From positions 558,001 to 622,000 of the forward strand of contig JYIP02000006.1 of the NCBI GenBank assembly GCA_001051155.2: 64,000 bases of DNA. Direction: 5' to 3'. Position numbers and translations under genes: made by a program. Numbering within the stretch: position 1 is the first letter of the stretch; each line of letters starts with the position of its first letter. This document shows positions 37,401 to 51,400 of the stretch, one piece after another. A model generated the notes under the pieces. That model was not told the origin of the DNA, ran no database searches, and saw only the letters and a program-made list of their open reading frames with translations. The DNA comes from Chrysoporthe austroafricana (lineage: Eukaryota > Ascomycota > Sordariomycetes > Diaporthales > Cryphonectriaceae).

Positions 37401-40190
37401 TACCGGTTTATTAGAATATAGCCCTTTTAATTATAAAATTCTATTAAAAGAAAAAATAAAATTTTAGAATTATTCTATTTACAAGCTCGATTAAGCAAAA
37501 CTCGAAACATTTAAAGAATATATTAACGAAAACTTAAAAAAAGGTTATATACGGAAATCGCAATCGCTTATAAAATATTCAATCTTATTTGTATTTAAGA
37601 AAAATAGCAAATTATAACTTTATATAAATTACCGATAGCTTAACGATATTACGATTAAAAACCGCTATTCCTTATTTCTGATAAGAGAAATATAAAAATG
37701 GTTAATCGAAATAAACTAGTTTCTTATGCTTGATTTCAAAGAAAAATACTACTATATCCGGATTAAAGAAAATAATATTTGGAAAATAACATTTAAAACT
37801 CGTTATGGATATTTCGAATATATAATTTTACTTTTTAAACTAATTAATACGCTTGCATTTTTCCAAGAAATAATTAATAATATTTTCCGTAAATACTTAA
37901 ATATTATTATTATTATCTATTTTAATAATATTTTTATTTACTTAAAAAATTTCGAATTATATCGATAATATATACGATAAGTATTGCAAATTTTGCAAAA
38001 TAATAAATTCTTAATTAAATTAAGCAAATATTGCTTTTATTAATAAAAAGTTAATTATTTTAGTTATATAATAGAATTAAGAAAGATTAGTATATAAAAA
38101 AATAAAATCCAAGTAATAAAGGAATAGCTTATATTAAAAAGAATTAAAGAAATTAAAGCATTTTTTGATTATATTAATTTCTATTAATAATTTATCCGAA
38201 ATTATAGCAAAATCGTACGATTTCTTATAGATCTTACGAAAAAGAATTAGAAATTCGAATGGATATTAAAAGCATAAAAAGCATTCGATAAAATTAAAAA
38301 ACGAATTATATTAGAACTGATATTCTGTAAAACAAACTTAAATAAATTATTTGAAATTGAAATCGATATATTAAACTATATATTAAGAAAATAATTTAAT
38401 TAACGAAATAATTAAGAATATTTTAAAATCGTAAGCAATTTCTTAAAAAAGCTAAATAGCTTAAAATTCAATTATAGCATTCCAAATAAAGAATTAATAG
38501 CAATTATAAAAGCATTTGAAAAATAGCAATATTACTTAATCGGAACTAAATACTAGATTATAATGCATTCTAATTATAAGAATTTGATAATATTTATAAT
38601 AATAAAAATCTTAAATAGATAATAAATTAAATAAGCAAAGTTCTTTTTACAATTCGATTTGAAAATTATTTATTATAAAGGATTCGAAAATAATAAAGCA
38701 AATGCATTTAGCAAACGATTAAATTATTAAGATATAAAATCTAGAGAATTTTAAAATATTTTCCGATAAAATAAAAATAGCAATTTTATAAATGAAATTA
38801 AAGAATTTAATGCAATTATTAAAATCTCTAATAATAAAAAGAAACCCGAAAATATAATAACGGAAGAATAGAACGAATATATCAGAAATATATATAATAT
38901 ACCCGTATATAGCTATTAAAGAATTAGAATTATATATAAAAGAATTAAAAAATATTGAAATTTCTCAAAATTAAGAAAAAAGATTAAAATAATCTTACGA
39001 AAATGCAATAGCTATAAGAAAAATAAGATTGAATATTATAAGCTTTATAAATTATTCTAATTGCTTTTTATTCCGGAAATAATTTAGCAATTTATTAATT
39101 AAGATTTTATTATTAAGCTATTCTTTTTACGAAAACTTTTAATTAAAATATAATATAATAATATTTTAATAATAGTTTGCAAATTAAGCAAATATATTTA
39201 TTTTATCCTTTATAAGGAAAGCAGTATAGCAAAAGATTTTGCATATATATTTTTAAAGACAATTATAATTAATTATAGCATGCTTAAAAAAATTATTTCC
39301 GATAGAAATAGGAAATTTGCATTCAATTTCTAAACTTTATTTATAAAATTATTCGGAATATAATAAAAAATATTTATAGCATTTTACTTATAAACAAATA
39401 AATAAATAAAATAAATTAATTAAATTATTAAAGAATATTTATAGCATTATATAAATTATAAATAAAATAATTAAGTTAATTTATTATTATTAATATAATT
39501 TGTATATAATAATGCAAATATAAATATAATAAAAAAATTATTATTTTATATACTTTATAGCTATAATTCGATAGCTTATTATAACGAATTACTAAGAGCA
39601 AATACAGAAGCAGCAGAAAAACGAATCCGGAAAATTAAGAAAGTCCAAAAAGAATTTCAGGAAAAACTGAAATTTATACAGGAAAGAATAACGAAATATA
39701 CCAATTCCAAAAAGATTAAAAGATTAATTTTATAAGAAAAGAATAAAGTCTATCTTATTCGACAAAAAGAATATATCCGAATAATAAAACTCTTTTACTT
39801 GCTAGATTATAAAAAGCTTGGCTTATTCAGAATTTTAAGGAAAATCTCGAATATTAACTTTGAATTTATATTACTTTATAGAATAAGAATATATTTAATA
39901 TTCCATTTTTCATTCCTTAAACCAGTATTTAATACAGTCAAAATAGACAAATCTATATAAATTAAAATTAATAAACTAGAATACGAAATCGAACGAATTT
40001 TCCGTTATTGAAAATTAATTTAATATAGAGAATATCTAATTAAATGGAAAAAATACTATTTAAGCGAAAACAGTTAGGAACTAGTTAGCAACTTAGTTAA
40101 TATATAATAAGCATTTAAGAAATATTAGGAAAAGCAATTAACCCGCTAGTTAGAAAAAAGGCTAAAAAGGCTCGGAATAGTTTTAGACTT
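34440..40190 (+). pseudogene. A2 gag-pol with chromodomain (RIP-killed)
   Basis: Gag with a zinc knuckle at 35343-35384 reading CYNCSKKSYIVCNC (Gly to Ser and His to Tyr changes). The protease site reads FLNSSI near 36590 (DSGA type, degraded). An RT stretch open for 81 codons at 37726-37968 contains FKTRYGYFEYIILLFKLINT and the catalytic box YFNN (37918-37929). RNase H lies at about 38150-38650 and integrase at about 38890-39700. The chromodomain at about 39965-40130 (EYEIERIFRY, YLIKWKKYYLSENS) is the best preserved in the window. Stops at Gln/Trp codons throughout. Confidence 0.87.
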
Positions 40191-40363
40191 TACAGTCAAG
40201 TTAATACTAGCCCAGTTAATATCGGGACCAAATTATTACAGAACTATATCCAGATCGAAGCTTTCAGAAAAAGGACTTTCGGAAAATAAGATATCCGAAA
40301 TGCGATATTCAGCTTCGGCCTTACAACGCTCTTCTTTAACCTTTTCCGCTTCCAACCGCTTTA
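40190..40363 (-). pseudogene. A2 antisense ORF, C-terminal piece
   Basis: Minus-strand homologue of the A3 antisense ORF, C-terminal end, cut at 40363 by the A3 insertion (target cttta/ctcta). The remaining N-terminal half is at 47635-47981. Confidence 0.5.
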
Positions 40364-40782
40364 TATTATAAACGCTGCAGCAATCCTAAAATAAACTATA
40401 AGGTTAAAGAGTTTATACTAATAAAAATAGTGCTAAATATAGCCTTAAATACCGGAAACGTATTTAATAATATTCGCAATATTTATAAGCCAAAATAGCT
40501 ATTAATAATAAGGGCCAATTAATACTTAAATTTACGACTGAAAAGCTATAATAATCTATTTAATAAATATCCTATTCTTATATATCCGGCTTTTTCAATA
40601 TTAGTTTTTAGCTTATTAAATAATTTAATAATCCTGATTTACTAAATTACTTAATAATTTAGTAATCCTTATCTTATTTAACCCTAACCCTGGGTTAGTA
40701 ATTATGGAAATTTCCTTGAATAGAAATAAGGGCAAGGTGTTTAATTGCTAGCTTTTCCCTTATTTTATATTGGGTTATAATA
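40364..40782 (-). repeat. A3 3' LTR
   Basis: 419 bp, tattataaacgctgc...gggttataata. Contains taaccctaaccctgggtta at about 40679-40698. Confidence 0.92.
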
Positions 40783-40872
40783 TTATCCTTTTCTTATTAA
40801 TTATTATTTTTAATAATTTTCTATAAGGATCCTTGTTTCCAACCGTTTTATAATCGTTCTTTTTTAATCGGG

Positions 40873-41379
40873 ATATTGGCTAAAGTATAAAAAACTCGTT
40901 TTGCTTATTCGGCTAAAACTTAATATCGTAATTCCTTTCTGGAAGCAATTTTGCAATATGCTATGCCGATATTTTCTTGCTTATTTTGCGAAAGTCGTAA
41001 TATTCTTAATTATTAGGTTTCGGAAAAGGATTGTTCTCGTTATTCCGAATATATACGGCTTAACTATTCCCGATACGATATTCTAAAGGTTATTCCAGAA
41101 AGGTTTCGCAAGATAGCCTATTAGTATTAAAAGCTAGAAAAGGAATTAGAAATTGCAAAAGAGAAAGTATTTCGTTTGCGTCGACAAAAGCGCATATAAT
41201 ACGAAAAGATAATACGGGCCGTTTGTTAGGATATCGATAATATTAAAGAGCTAGAGCGGTTGGAAGCAAAAAAGGCTAAGGAAAAGCGTTGTAAAGCTAT
41301 AATCGAGTATTGCGCTATAAAAGCTTTAATTCCTGAAAATCCTTTTCTTAAAAGTTTCGACTTAAATGCTATTCTGTAA
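40873..41379 (+). pseudogene. A3 antisense ORF: cysteine cluster plus coiled coil (best copy)
   Basis: Runs opposite to A3 gag-pol, starting about 90 bp inside the 3' LTR. The first recognisable codon is ATA, possibly an ATG before RIP. It reads SCLFCESRN (CxxC at 40978-40989), then EKDCSRYSEYIRLNYSRY, where Tyr codons probably replace Cys. The helical region follows: KLEKELEIAKEKVFRLRRQK, then NIKELERLEAKKAKEKR, and it ends with PENPFLKSFDLNAIL. It has only a handful of stops in about 168 codons, all explicable as Gln, Trp or Arg codons hit by RIP. A continuation past 41379 to about 41550 is possible (two TAA that may have been CAA CAA), which would bring it tail-to-tail with the chromodomain codons. 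Present in all four A copies. Function unknown; a nucleic-acid-binding or regulatory role is only inference. Confidence 0.65.
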
Positions 41380-41429
41380 TAATTTGGTCTTAATATCGAC
41401 TAGTCTGGCATTAACTTGACCGTAAGGTT

Positions 41430-44400
41430 TGAAGTTATTTCGAATATTTCTGGCCTTTTTTTTAGTTGGCGGGTTAATTATTTTTCTTAATAATTTTTGA
41501 ATACTTGCTATACGTTATTTAAATTATTAATTAATTCTTAGCTATTTTCGCTTGAATAATATCCTTTCTATTTAATTAAGTATTCCTTATACTTGGTTAA
41601 GCTTTTATATTTAAGGATTTGCTTTATTTCGTATTTTAATTTATTGAATTCGATTTATATTATTTCGTCCGTTTTAATTATTTTAAGTACTAGTTCGAAA
41701 AACGAAATATGGAATACCGGGTAAATTCTTATTTTATAAAGTAATGCTAATTTGAAATTAATATCTAAGATTTTTCTTAAGATTCTGAATAAGCTAAATT
41801 TCTTATAATCTAATGAATAAAAGGGTTTTGTTATTTTAATATGCTCTTTTCGTCAAACAAAATAGACTTTATCCTTTTCTTATAAGATTAGTCTTTCAAT
41901 TCTTTTGGAATTAGCGTATTTCGTTATTCTTTTTTATATAAATTTTAGTTCTTTCTGAAATTCTTTCTAAACTTTCTTAATTCTTTTAATTCGTCTTTTT
42001 GCTATTTCTGCATTTGCTTTTAATAGTTCGTTATAATAAGCTATTAAGTTATAGCTGTAAAGCGTATAAAATAATAATTTCTTTATTATATTTGTATTTG
42101 CGCTATTATATACGAATTGTATTAATAATAGCAAGTCGATTTAGTTATTTTATTTGTAATTTATATAATGCTATAAATATTGCTTAATAATCTAATTAGT
42201 TCGTTCCGTTTGTTTATTTATTTGGGAATAAAATGCTATAGATATCTTTTGTTATATTTCAAATAGCTTTATAAATAAAATCCAGAAATTGAATATAAAT
42301 TTTCTATCTCTATCGGAAATAATTTTCTTAAGCATATTGTAATTGGCTATAATTATTCTGAAAAATGTATATATAAGATCTTTTGCTATACTGCTTTTCT
42401 TATAAAAAAGAAATATGCATATTTATTTAATTTGCAAACTATTATTAAAATGCTATCGTATTGCATTTTAGTTAAAGGTTTTCGTAAAAAAGGTAGCTTA
42501 ATAATAAAATCCTAGCTAACGGATTATTAAACCGTTTCCGGAATAAGGAATAGTTAAAATAATCCGTAAAGCTTATAATATTTAATCTTATTCTTCTTAT
42601 AGCTATTGCATTTTTATACGATTATTCCGATCTTTTACTTTAATCCTAAAAAATTTTAATATTTTTTAATTCTTTCATATATAGCTCTAATTCTTTAATA
42701 GCTATATACGGGTATATTATATATGCATTTAATATACTTATTCTATTTTTCTATTATTATATTTTCTAATTTCTTTCTATTATTGGAAATCTTAATAATC
42801 GTATTGAATTCCTTAATTTCGTTTACTAAATTGCTATTCTTATTTTATCGGAAAATATTCTGAAATTCTTTAAATTCCGTATTTTAATAATTTAATTATT
42901 TGCTAAATACATTTATTCTGCTATTTTCAAATCCTTTGCAATAAATAATTTTCAAATCGAATTATAAAAAGAATTCTGCTTATTTAATTTGCTATTTATT
43001 CAAAACTTTTATTATTATAAATATTATTAAATTTTTATAATCGGAATATATTATAATTTAATATTTTATTCCGATTAAATAATATTATTATTTTTCAAAT
43101 GCTTTTACGATTACTATTAATTCTTTATTTGGAATATTATAATTGAATTCCGGGCTATTTAATTTTTTGAAAAGTTACTTATTATTTTAAAATATCTTTA
43201 ATTATTTCATTAACCCAATTATTTTCCAAATGCATAATCTAATATATTAATTTCAATTTCAAATAGCTTATTTGGATTTGCTTTACAAAATATTAATTCT
43301 GATATAATTCGTTTCTTAATTTTATTAAATGCTTTTTATATTTCTTAAGTCTATTCGAATTTCCGATTTTTTTTTATAAAATTTGTAAGAAAGCGTATAA
43401 TCTTATTATAATTTCGAATAAATTGCTAATAGAAATTAATATAATCGAAAAATGCTTTAATTTTCTTAATTTTTCTTAATATAAACTATTCTTTTATTAT
43501 TTAAATTTTATCTTTTTATATATTAATTTTGCTTAATTCTATTATATAATCTAAATAATTAATTTTCTATTAATAAAATTAATATTTATTAAATTTTATT
43601 AAAAATTTATTATTTTATAATATTTAGAATATTTATTATATATATTATTTATGCAATTCAAAATCTTTTAAATAAATAAAGATATTATCGAAATAGATAA
43701 TAACGATAATATCCAGATATTTGCGGAAAATATCGTTAATTATTTCTTGGAAAAACGCGAATACATTAATTAGTCCAAAAAATAAAATTACGTATTCAAA
43801 ATATCCGTAACGAGTTCTAAATGCCGTTTTCCAAATATTATTTTCTTTAATTCGGATATAATAATATCTTTCTTTGAGATTAAACGTAATAAACTAATTT
43901 GTTCCTATTAATCGATCTTGCATTTCTCTTATTAGCAGTAAAGGATAGCGGTTTTTGATTGTCATATCGTTAAGCTATTAATAATTTACGCAAAATCGCA
44001 ATTTGCTATTTTTTTTTTAATATAAATAGAATTGGATATTTTGCAAATAATTGCGATTTCCGTATATAATTTCTTTTTAAATTCTTATTAATATATTCTG
44101 TAAATATTTCGAATTTTATTTAATCGAGCTTATAAATAAAATAGTTTTGCAGTTTTATCTTTTCTTTCAATAGAATTTTATAATTAAAAAGGCTGTATTT
44201 TAATAAACCGGTATTAAATTTCTTTTGCTATAGTTTCTTGAATTCGTAATATTTTTTGAGTATATTTTCGAATTCCGGTAACGGTTTTTCCTTATTTTCT
44301 GAAATCTGGAAAAACAGAAAGTATCGTTAAGCGTATTTTGTTTTGCTTGCTTTTTATTGCTATTTTCGGGATTTGATTTCTGGGAATTTCGGATATTTAT

Positions 44401-47170
44401 TATTTATTGGCCCGAATCTTTATTCGTAATCTTTCTGTATTTATTATTTTGGAAGCTATATTTCCTTATAATTCTATAACCTATATAATTTTGTAATATT
44501 CTGTATTAAATTAGCCTTTCGTTAATCGCTAATTGCTTGAATTTCTAATCTGTCTTTAATTTATACTTATAAGTTCGAAATATCCGTAACCTTTCTTTAT
44601 TTTCTAGCAAATCTATTTGCCTTAAAAATATATCGGAACTTATTTAAATGCATATTCTTAATGCTATCCTTAATAATTAAGACTTTCCCTTTTCCGTTAA
44701 TTATAACTTTTTCAATAAATACGGCTTATTTTTATAAAATTTAGCTAATAATCCAATCGATTGGAAAATTATGCTTTTTAAGCCAAAACATTCTCAAAAT
44801 TAATTCGTATTATACTATATTTATAATATTAAAAGTAATATTTATTATAAAGCTTTAAATCGAAATAAATAAGTAATTAATTTCTATATCGATTATATTA
44901 AAATTGTATATAATCGCTTTTCTTTCTATAGTATTAAGTTTATAAAGATTTTTCTTTTGCATTTAAGGAATTCGTTCTCTATTAATAATTTTTAGCAAAA
45001 TAAAATTTCCTTGCGCGTTATTATCTAAAAGTGCGTTATATTATTACCCGTTAATATATGCGTTTAATATAATATGCTTTTCGTTTTCTTTCGTAATTGC
45101 ATATAAAGATCTTATAATCTTAATTGGCTATTATCTCGTTATAAGCGATTCTTCCTTTTTGGGATATTCTGAGCTTCTTTCGCTACTTGTTTTGCCAATT
45201 TTCGTATTTAGCTTAAGCTATATTACTTTGCTTTTTTGGCTTTTTGCAATCGATATTATTCTTTAGCTTTATTTTATATAGAGATAAAATATACTATAAT
45301 ATAGCATTATTCCTATATCGTTTTTCTTTAAATATATTTTTACGGATAATTATCGGGTAGTTTAATATAAGCATTATTATTTTCAATATACAAAACTTTT
45401 TTATACTTTTTTCGGAATTCTATAATAAGTTAGATTAATTAGTTTTATTCTTTAATCGGAAACCAATTATATTTGACTTTCTCATTAAAATATATTTAGC
45501 AGTTATAATATATATAGCATATCTAGACAAGTTCGTAATAATAAGAGTATAAGTAATTAATTTTTCTATTTTCCTGAAATTTGTATTTGCTATTCTGAAA
45601 CGAGATATTTTGGAAAAGTTCTTATAATGTAAATCCGTAAACGAAATATTCAACTTTTATATGCTTGGATATTTAGCTATTTCGTTTCGATTATTCTTGT
45701 TTTACGCGTTAGGATATTATTTTTTCCGTTTCTATATTAGGCTTTTTTTCTTTTATAAAGGTTAATAAGTTATCCGGCTGCTTATCTTGCAAAGTTATTT
45801 TTTCGAATATAGCACTGAGTATAAATATTTCCCTTTCTTGAATACCGAATTCCTTTTCTATTATAATATTTTATTATCGTTCGAAATAGTAATTTAGGAA
45901 GAATTTTCTTAAATCCCTTTCCTTAAAGTCTAGAAAGTTGCTTAAATAGTCAGAATTACTGCTATTTATAGCTGCATTATAAATAAGGCCTTTTCTTCTT
46001 ATCGCGAATTGCTTTTATCTTTTAAGTTTATATAAGAACTATTTTAAGCTTTTTTTTGCCGAAAAGTATAATAAGCAATAGTTTTAATAGCAAGCTATCC
46101 AGTTTATACTGCTATAATTAAAGTCTGCCGCTTATTCCGGTAGAATATTATTACTTAGCTAATTGAGTTTTTATCGCTATATAATATTAGCTTATTTTTC
46201 TAAAATTAATTTCCAATTTCGCTTTTTCTTTTCTTGCTAGCAATTGCATATAATATAGCCTTTTTTGCTGCAATTATAACAAGTAATCCTTTTGCATTAT
46301 TCTTATATAAAAGTATTTAATTCTATAAATTTAGTATATATTATATTTAAATAAGCTATGCTATTCCGGGTTTTCTGCTAAAACTTGCGCTTTTCTAAAT
46401 TAAGTTAATATTTTAAAATGCTATTATAGTTCTTTTATTATTATTAATACTATTCGTAAAATCGGTTATCGATACGAACCGCTTTATTAATAAACTTATT
46501 AAGTTTTTCGGGTTAATTTTCTTTATAAAAAATTCGTTTCTAACTTTTTCTTTAAGTCTTGCATAATAAATATCTATAAAGAGCTTATTTTCGTAATTTA
46601 AGTAAGCAATAATCTATTTGAACTTAGTTATATAATCCGCGGCCGAGCTAGTTTATCGTAATGCTTTTAATTGCTATATTGCAATACGTTTCTTATCCGG
46701 ATTTCCAAAAGTCTTAATAAGAGCTAATTCAAAATTAGCATAATGCTAGAAAATGCGCTTAATATTTTCAGAACGGAAGTTTTCGTTATTATTTAAATAA
46801 TTACGGAAAGTTAATTCTTATTATTGAAAGGCTATCCTTTCAAAGCGACTTCTTGCGAAATCGATTTTATCGTAAATAGTCCTGAATTAAGCGCTATAAT
46901 ATTTGAAATAAGCTTTAAATTGGGTTAAGAAGGCCTGGAAATCTTTTCGAGTATTTTTGTAAGAATTAAGCTTATCGAGCTTAAAAGCCTTAGCTTGCTA
47001 GAAAGCATTAAAGCGGAAAACCTTATATTTAACTTTTTTAAGCTGCTAGTATAGGGCTATATTTTGTTATTAGAATTATTCGTTAATAAAGATAATTGAA
47101 GCTTTTTCCTAAAAAGCCTGGTTGCTAGAAGAAAATAAAGTCTAAAGCGCTATCGTATTTCCGGTATTAC
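41430..47170 (-). pseudogene. A3 gag-pol with chromodomain (RIP-killed)
   Basis: Minus strand: gag (about 47170-46000) with knuckle at 46281-46240 reading CYNCSKKGYIICNC. The protease-like region is at about 45060-45000. The RT catalytic box is YFDN at 43695-43684, retaining one Asp. RNase H is at about 43350-43000, integrase at about 42740-41830 and chromodomain at about 41720-41540. Order and spacing match A1 and A2. Gag knuckle and RT box lie in the same frame here but not in A1 or A2, so the copies carry different small indels and the original gag/pol frame relation cannot be read. Confidence 0.85.
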
Positions 47171-47215
47171 TCGAAAGGTATATATTAAACCGTTTTTAAA
47201 CAAAAGTCGTGAAAA

Positions 47216-47634
47216 TATTATAAATGCTGCAATAATCCTAAAATAAACTATAAGGTTAAAGGGTTTATATTAATAAAAACAGTATTAAATATAACTTTAA
47301 ATACCGGAAATATATTCAATAATATTCGCAATATTTATAAGCCAAAGTAGCTATTAATAGTAAAGGCTAATTGATACTTAAATTTACGACTAAAAAGCTA
47401 TAATAATCTATTTAGTAAATATTCTATTCTTATATATTCGGCTTTTTCAGTACTAGTTTCTAGCTTATTAAATAATCCGGTAATTCTGACTTACTGGATT
47501 ATTTAGTAATCTAGTAACCCTTATCTTATCTAACCCTAACCCTGGGTTAATAATTATAGAAGTTTCTTTGAATGGGAATAAAGGCAAGGCGTCCGATTGC
47601 TAGCTTTTCCCCTGTTTTATATTGGGTTATAATA
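47216..47634 (-). repeat. A3 5' LTR
   Basis: 419-bp direct repeat of 40364-40782. Contains taaccctaaccctgggtta at about 47531-47549. Confidence 0.92.
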
Positions 47635-47981
47635 CTCTAATTCTTTAATATTATTAATGCTCCGATAAACGGCCCGCATTATTTTTTCGTATTATATGCA
47701 TTTCTGCTAACGTAAGCGAAAAACCTTCTTTTCCGCAACCTCTAATTCCTTTTCCAATTTCTAGTACTAATAAGCTATTTTACGAAGCTTATCCGGAATA
47801 ACTCCTAGAATATTATATCGAAAATAATTAAACCGTATATATTCCGAATAATAAGAGGAATCTCGTTCCGAAACTTAATAGTTAAAGATATTACGACTTT
47901 TGCAAAACAAGCAAGAAAGCATTTATATAGTATGCTGCAAAACCGCTTCTAAAAAAGAATTATAGCATTATATTTTGGCCG
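47635..47981 (-). pseudogene. A2 antisense ORF, N-terminal piece
   Basis: Minus-strand frame reading MLSCLFCKSRN, SYYSEYIRFNY, then KLEKELEVAEKKVFRLR and NNIKELE. It is closely parallel to the A3 ORF. Truncated on one side by A3 and on the other by B3. Confidence 0.6.
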
Positions 47982-47986
47982 AACAA

Positions 47987-48194
47987 TAATGGCAAAACCT
48001 ATAAACGTAATAAATTTATAGTGGATTCGCTTAATAAATCTATAGTAAATCCTTTAATAAATATGCAATGAATTCATTAAGTAAATGCTATACCCTTATT
48101 AAAAGGCTTATATAATGCTTTAATAAGCTTTTAGCGTAATTTACTTTCTTGAAAAAATTATGCTTTATAATATATTTTAATACGTTTATTATTA
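47987..48194 (+). repeat. B3 5' LTR
   Basis: 208 bp, taatggcaaaacc...gtttattatta. Confidence 0.88.
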
Positions 48195-48241
48195 ATTAAT
48201 AGCTATATTTTGCATGCCTTTATTGCATAATCGGGTTTCGA

Positions 48242-48395
48242 TTATCGGCTTTATAAAGTAACAGCTCTTATAAAAATATCGGTCCTATAAAATAACGGCC
48301 TTTATAGAAATATTAGCTTTATAAAATATCGGCTCTTATAGGAATATCGGTTCTATAAAATATCGGCTTCTGTAAAAGTAGCGTTCTTATAAGAG
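48242..48395. repeat. B3 leader tandem repeats
   Basis: 17-18 bp units such as 'aatatcggtcctataaaat' and 'aatatcggctcttatagg' in tandem between the 5' LTR and gag. Confidence 0.75.
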
Positions 48396-48452
48396 ATATT
48401 ATAATTATTTATCGATAATTTATTGCCGATTTACTATAATAATTACCGGCAA

Positions 48453-51400
48453 TAACGTTTTACTATTGCAGCCTATCGATTATATCGAGATTAAGTATCC
48501 TGCTTAAGTATACAAGTTTATATAAGCTTTGAATAATTCTGAAAGGAAGGATTGGGTTATATCGGATATTAAGATTTTTTTCGAAATTGCGTACGCTTTT
48601 ATCGATTGGAAACTTTTGGCCGATCGATACGAAAAGGCAAAATAAAACCTTAAAAAAGCTAATATACTTTTGCAAAAAGCAAAGATATAAGTAATTAAGC
48701 AAGGATAGCTTTTATTGCTTAAATGCTAGACTTAAGAAAGAAAAAAGTCGAATTTCGATAAGAATTTATCCTAGTAGATAGGAAAGAATAATACGTTCTA
48801 AGAAGATTTTTCTAAATATCGCAAATTTCGATAGCTTACTAAAGCGAAAATAGAAGAAGAATAATAATAAATACTTATAGAAATAAACGAAAACGAAAAT
48901 ACTTTTCGATTTAATAATCCGGAAAATCCATTAAAAGAATTAGCTTAGCAATAATTTATCGAAAATTGAAAGCATTATATACTTGAATATATTAATATTA
49001 ATAGCAAAATTAAATATATTTATTTATTACGATATTTAACCGAAAATTTAAATTCTAGATTTATTAATAAATCCGGGAATTTTTCAGTTATAATAAGAAG
49101 AATAAATAAAGGCAAAAGAAAATAATTAATTCTAAAAAATAAGCGCATTTCTTTCCTTTTAATAGGAATTCAAAATCGGAATGCTTTCAAATAAAATTCT
49201 ATTATAACTATTCCGGCTAATCTTATAAACTTTATAGCAGAAAGCATATTAATACTTTAATCGGATTTATTGAATTATTCGCAGCTTTTCGGGAAAGAAA
49301 ATTATAAGGAAGAAAAATTGGATAAAAGAAAATCGGATAATTTTATTATTATCTTTTAGAAATACCCGACCCTTTCTTTCTTAATTATTAGCTTATTGGA
49401 TTAGTTTTTGCAATAACCCAAAATGAAAGCAATTTACTAAAACAGCTTTATTTCGGAAAAAGCAATATATATTGAATTCAAGAAAATATTCCGATTGCAA
49501 TAAGCTTTCAATATGCAAGCGCTTTAATCGGAACTTATTAAAAAACCTTTTCCTGTTTCGGCTGCGAAATATTATGCTAGTAATAAATATCGCTTTACTA
49601 AATTAGCATTTCCTGATATTAAGGAATATATCCGGCAAATATTTATATTAAAAGCAGGAAATTAATTAGATTAAAGACTATTTTCGAATTCCGAGCTAAA
49701 TATTGAAATTAATTCTAATTTCTAAGAAAAACTAATTAATAAGCCAAATAGATTACCGAATCTATCGGATTCCAGTAATAATAAAAGCAATAATTTTCGA
49801 AACCTATTATTTAGCTATAAGCAATCCAAAAATCCCCGAATATATCGACTTGATTTATTTAAACTTATAGCATTGCCTATTAATATTAATAGAGAATTCA
49901 AAGATATAATTATAAAGCAATTCCGACTTTATAAGAATTGGAACGATTATGCTAATTTAATAATCGTATTTATTATAAATAGCAAAATTACTATTTGGAA
50001 AAACTTTCAAGCTTTTATAGACCGGTATAAAATATATATAATTAGAAATGCAAAATGCATTAAATATCTTAACTTTTATTTACCCGCTTATTTAGCTAGA
50101 ATAGCATATATTTAATTCTATTTTATATTATTCTTTTAAAAGCATAAAGACTTTACTTTATATAAATATAATTAGAATTAATAGAAAAAGTAATTAAAAA
50201 GAGATTTTTTTATATTGCGGAAAACTGTAAAGGACTTACTAAATGCTTAATAATATTCCAAGAAAAACGCACGAAATAACTGCAATATTCTAGAATTCAC
50301 TTATTATATTTATTAATTCATTAAGCTAGCCAAATACCCAAATTCGTATTTGGCTAGAAATATCTAGGATCGGATCGATAAAGAATTAATAACTAGATAT
50401 TTTGATAGACTTAATCGAAATAAGAATGCAAGAGATTTCGAAAAACGTTTTAAAACAAAATAAGAAATATAGCATATCCTCGAATCAAATCGCATAATAA
50501 GACTATTTCGTAAACCCGTATAATTAGTACGGAAAATTACGCAATTGGCTATTAATTCTCCTAATATCAATATTTATTTCCTAGCCAATATATTCCTAAA
50601 ATGCTTTAAAAGATTTAAGCTTTAAAGACTTAAATATTTATTCTATTCGATAAAGATATTTAATTAGCCAAATCTATTCAAAAGCATTAAATATATCCTG
50701 GAATACGAATTCCGAAAGCTTTTACTAGAATAATAGCGAAAGCTAATAAATACTTAAAACTAATTATAAGAACGGATAGCCAGATAATAAAATATTTCTA
50801 GTATAATTAAGAAGATATTAACTAATATTATAGATAATAGCAAAAGTTTAATTTCAAAAAACCGAAATTTCCAATCGCGCTTTTACTATCGATTCGTACG
50901 AAAAAATGCTAAAGAACGTTTTATCCAATTAACCCTAGCAAATTTCAATATTAATAATGGAAAATTGCAATATAATCCAGATAAAAAAGATAAGCTAGCT
51001 TGAAAAGGCTATTTTTTCGTAAATAACGATCTATTTATAGCGGATAGCAATAAATAAGATAAAGAGACTGAAAACGGCAAAAACTTATAGAAGCAAGAGA
51101 ACGAATTGAAAGAATAGGCTAATAAGGAAAATATAATAATCGAAAACGATATCTGAATTTTTCGAGCCGAAAAAGCAAAACTATCGGTAAACGAAAGCAT
51201 ATTCTATATCAAATACCTTATATAATTATCCAGTTAGCTATAGAATTTTCCTAAAATCGATATATAAAAAAGAGAAATCTTGGGATATAATATTCCTATA
51301 TTTATAGTTAAGCCTTATTAGAATAGCAATTATACTTATGCAAGAGCCGTAGCTAAAGCATATTCGAATAGGCCGGATATAAAGGTTTATATCGATATAA

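Larger units (their letters stand above)
40364..47634 (-). mobile_element. Family A copy A3, full-length chromovirus (7,271 bp), inverted
   Basis: The only uninterrupted family A copy, in opposite orientation to A0-A2. Two LTRs of exactly 419 bp (40364-40782, 47216-47634) and target duplication cttta (40359-40363) / ctcta (47635-47639), differing by one C-to-T change. It is inserted in the antisense-ORF region of A2. It serves as the reference for family A layout and length. Confidence 0.93.

Noticed and set aside
612..51200. Many 60-86-codon open frames in the AT-rich region (for example 612-851, 10138-10374, 26994-27185, 29492-29731, 48463-48702, 51009-51200)
   Set aside because: They lie antisense or out of frame to recognisable gag-pol codons and recur at the same element positions, so they are by-products of the same DNA rather than separate genes.
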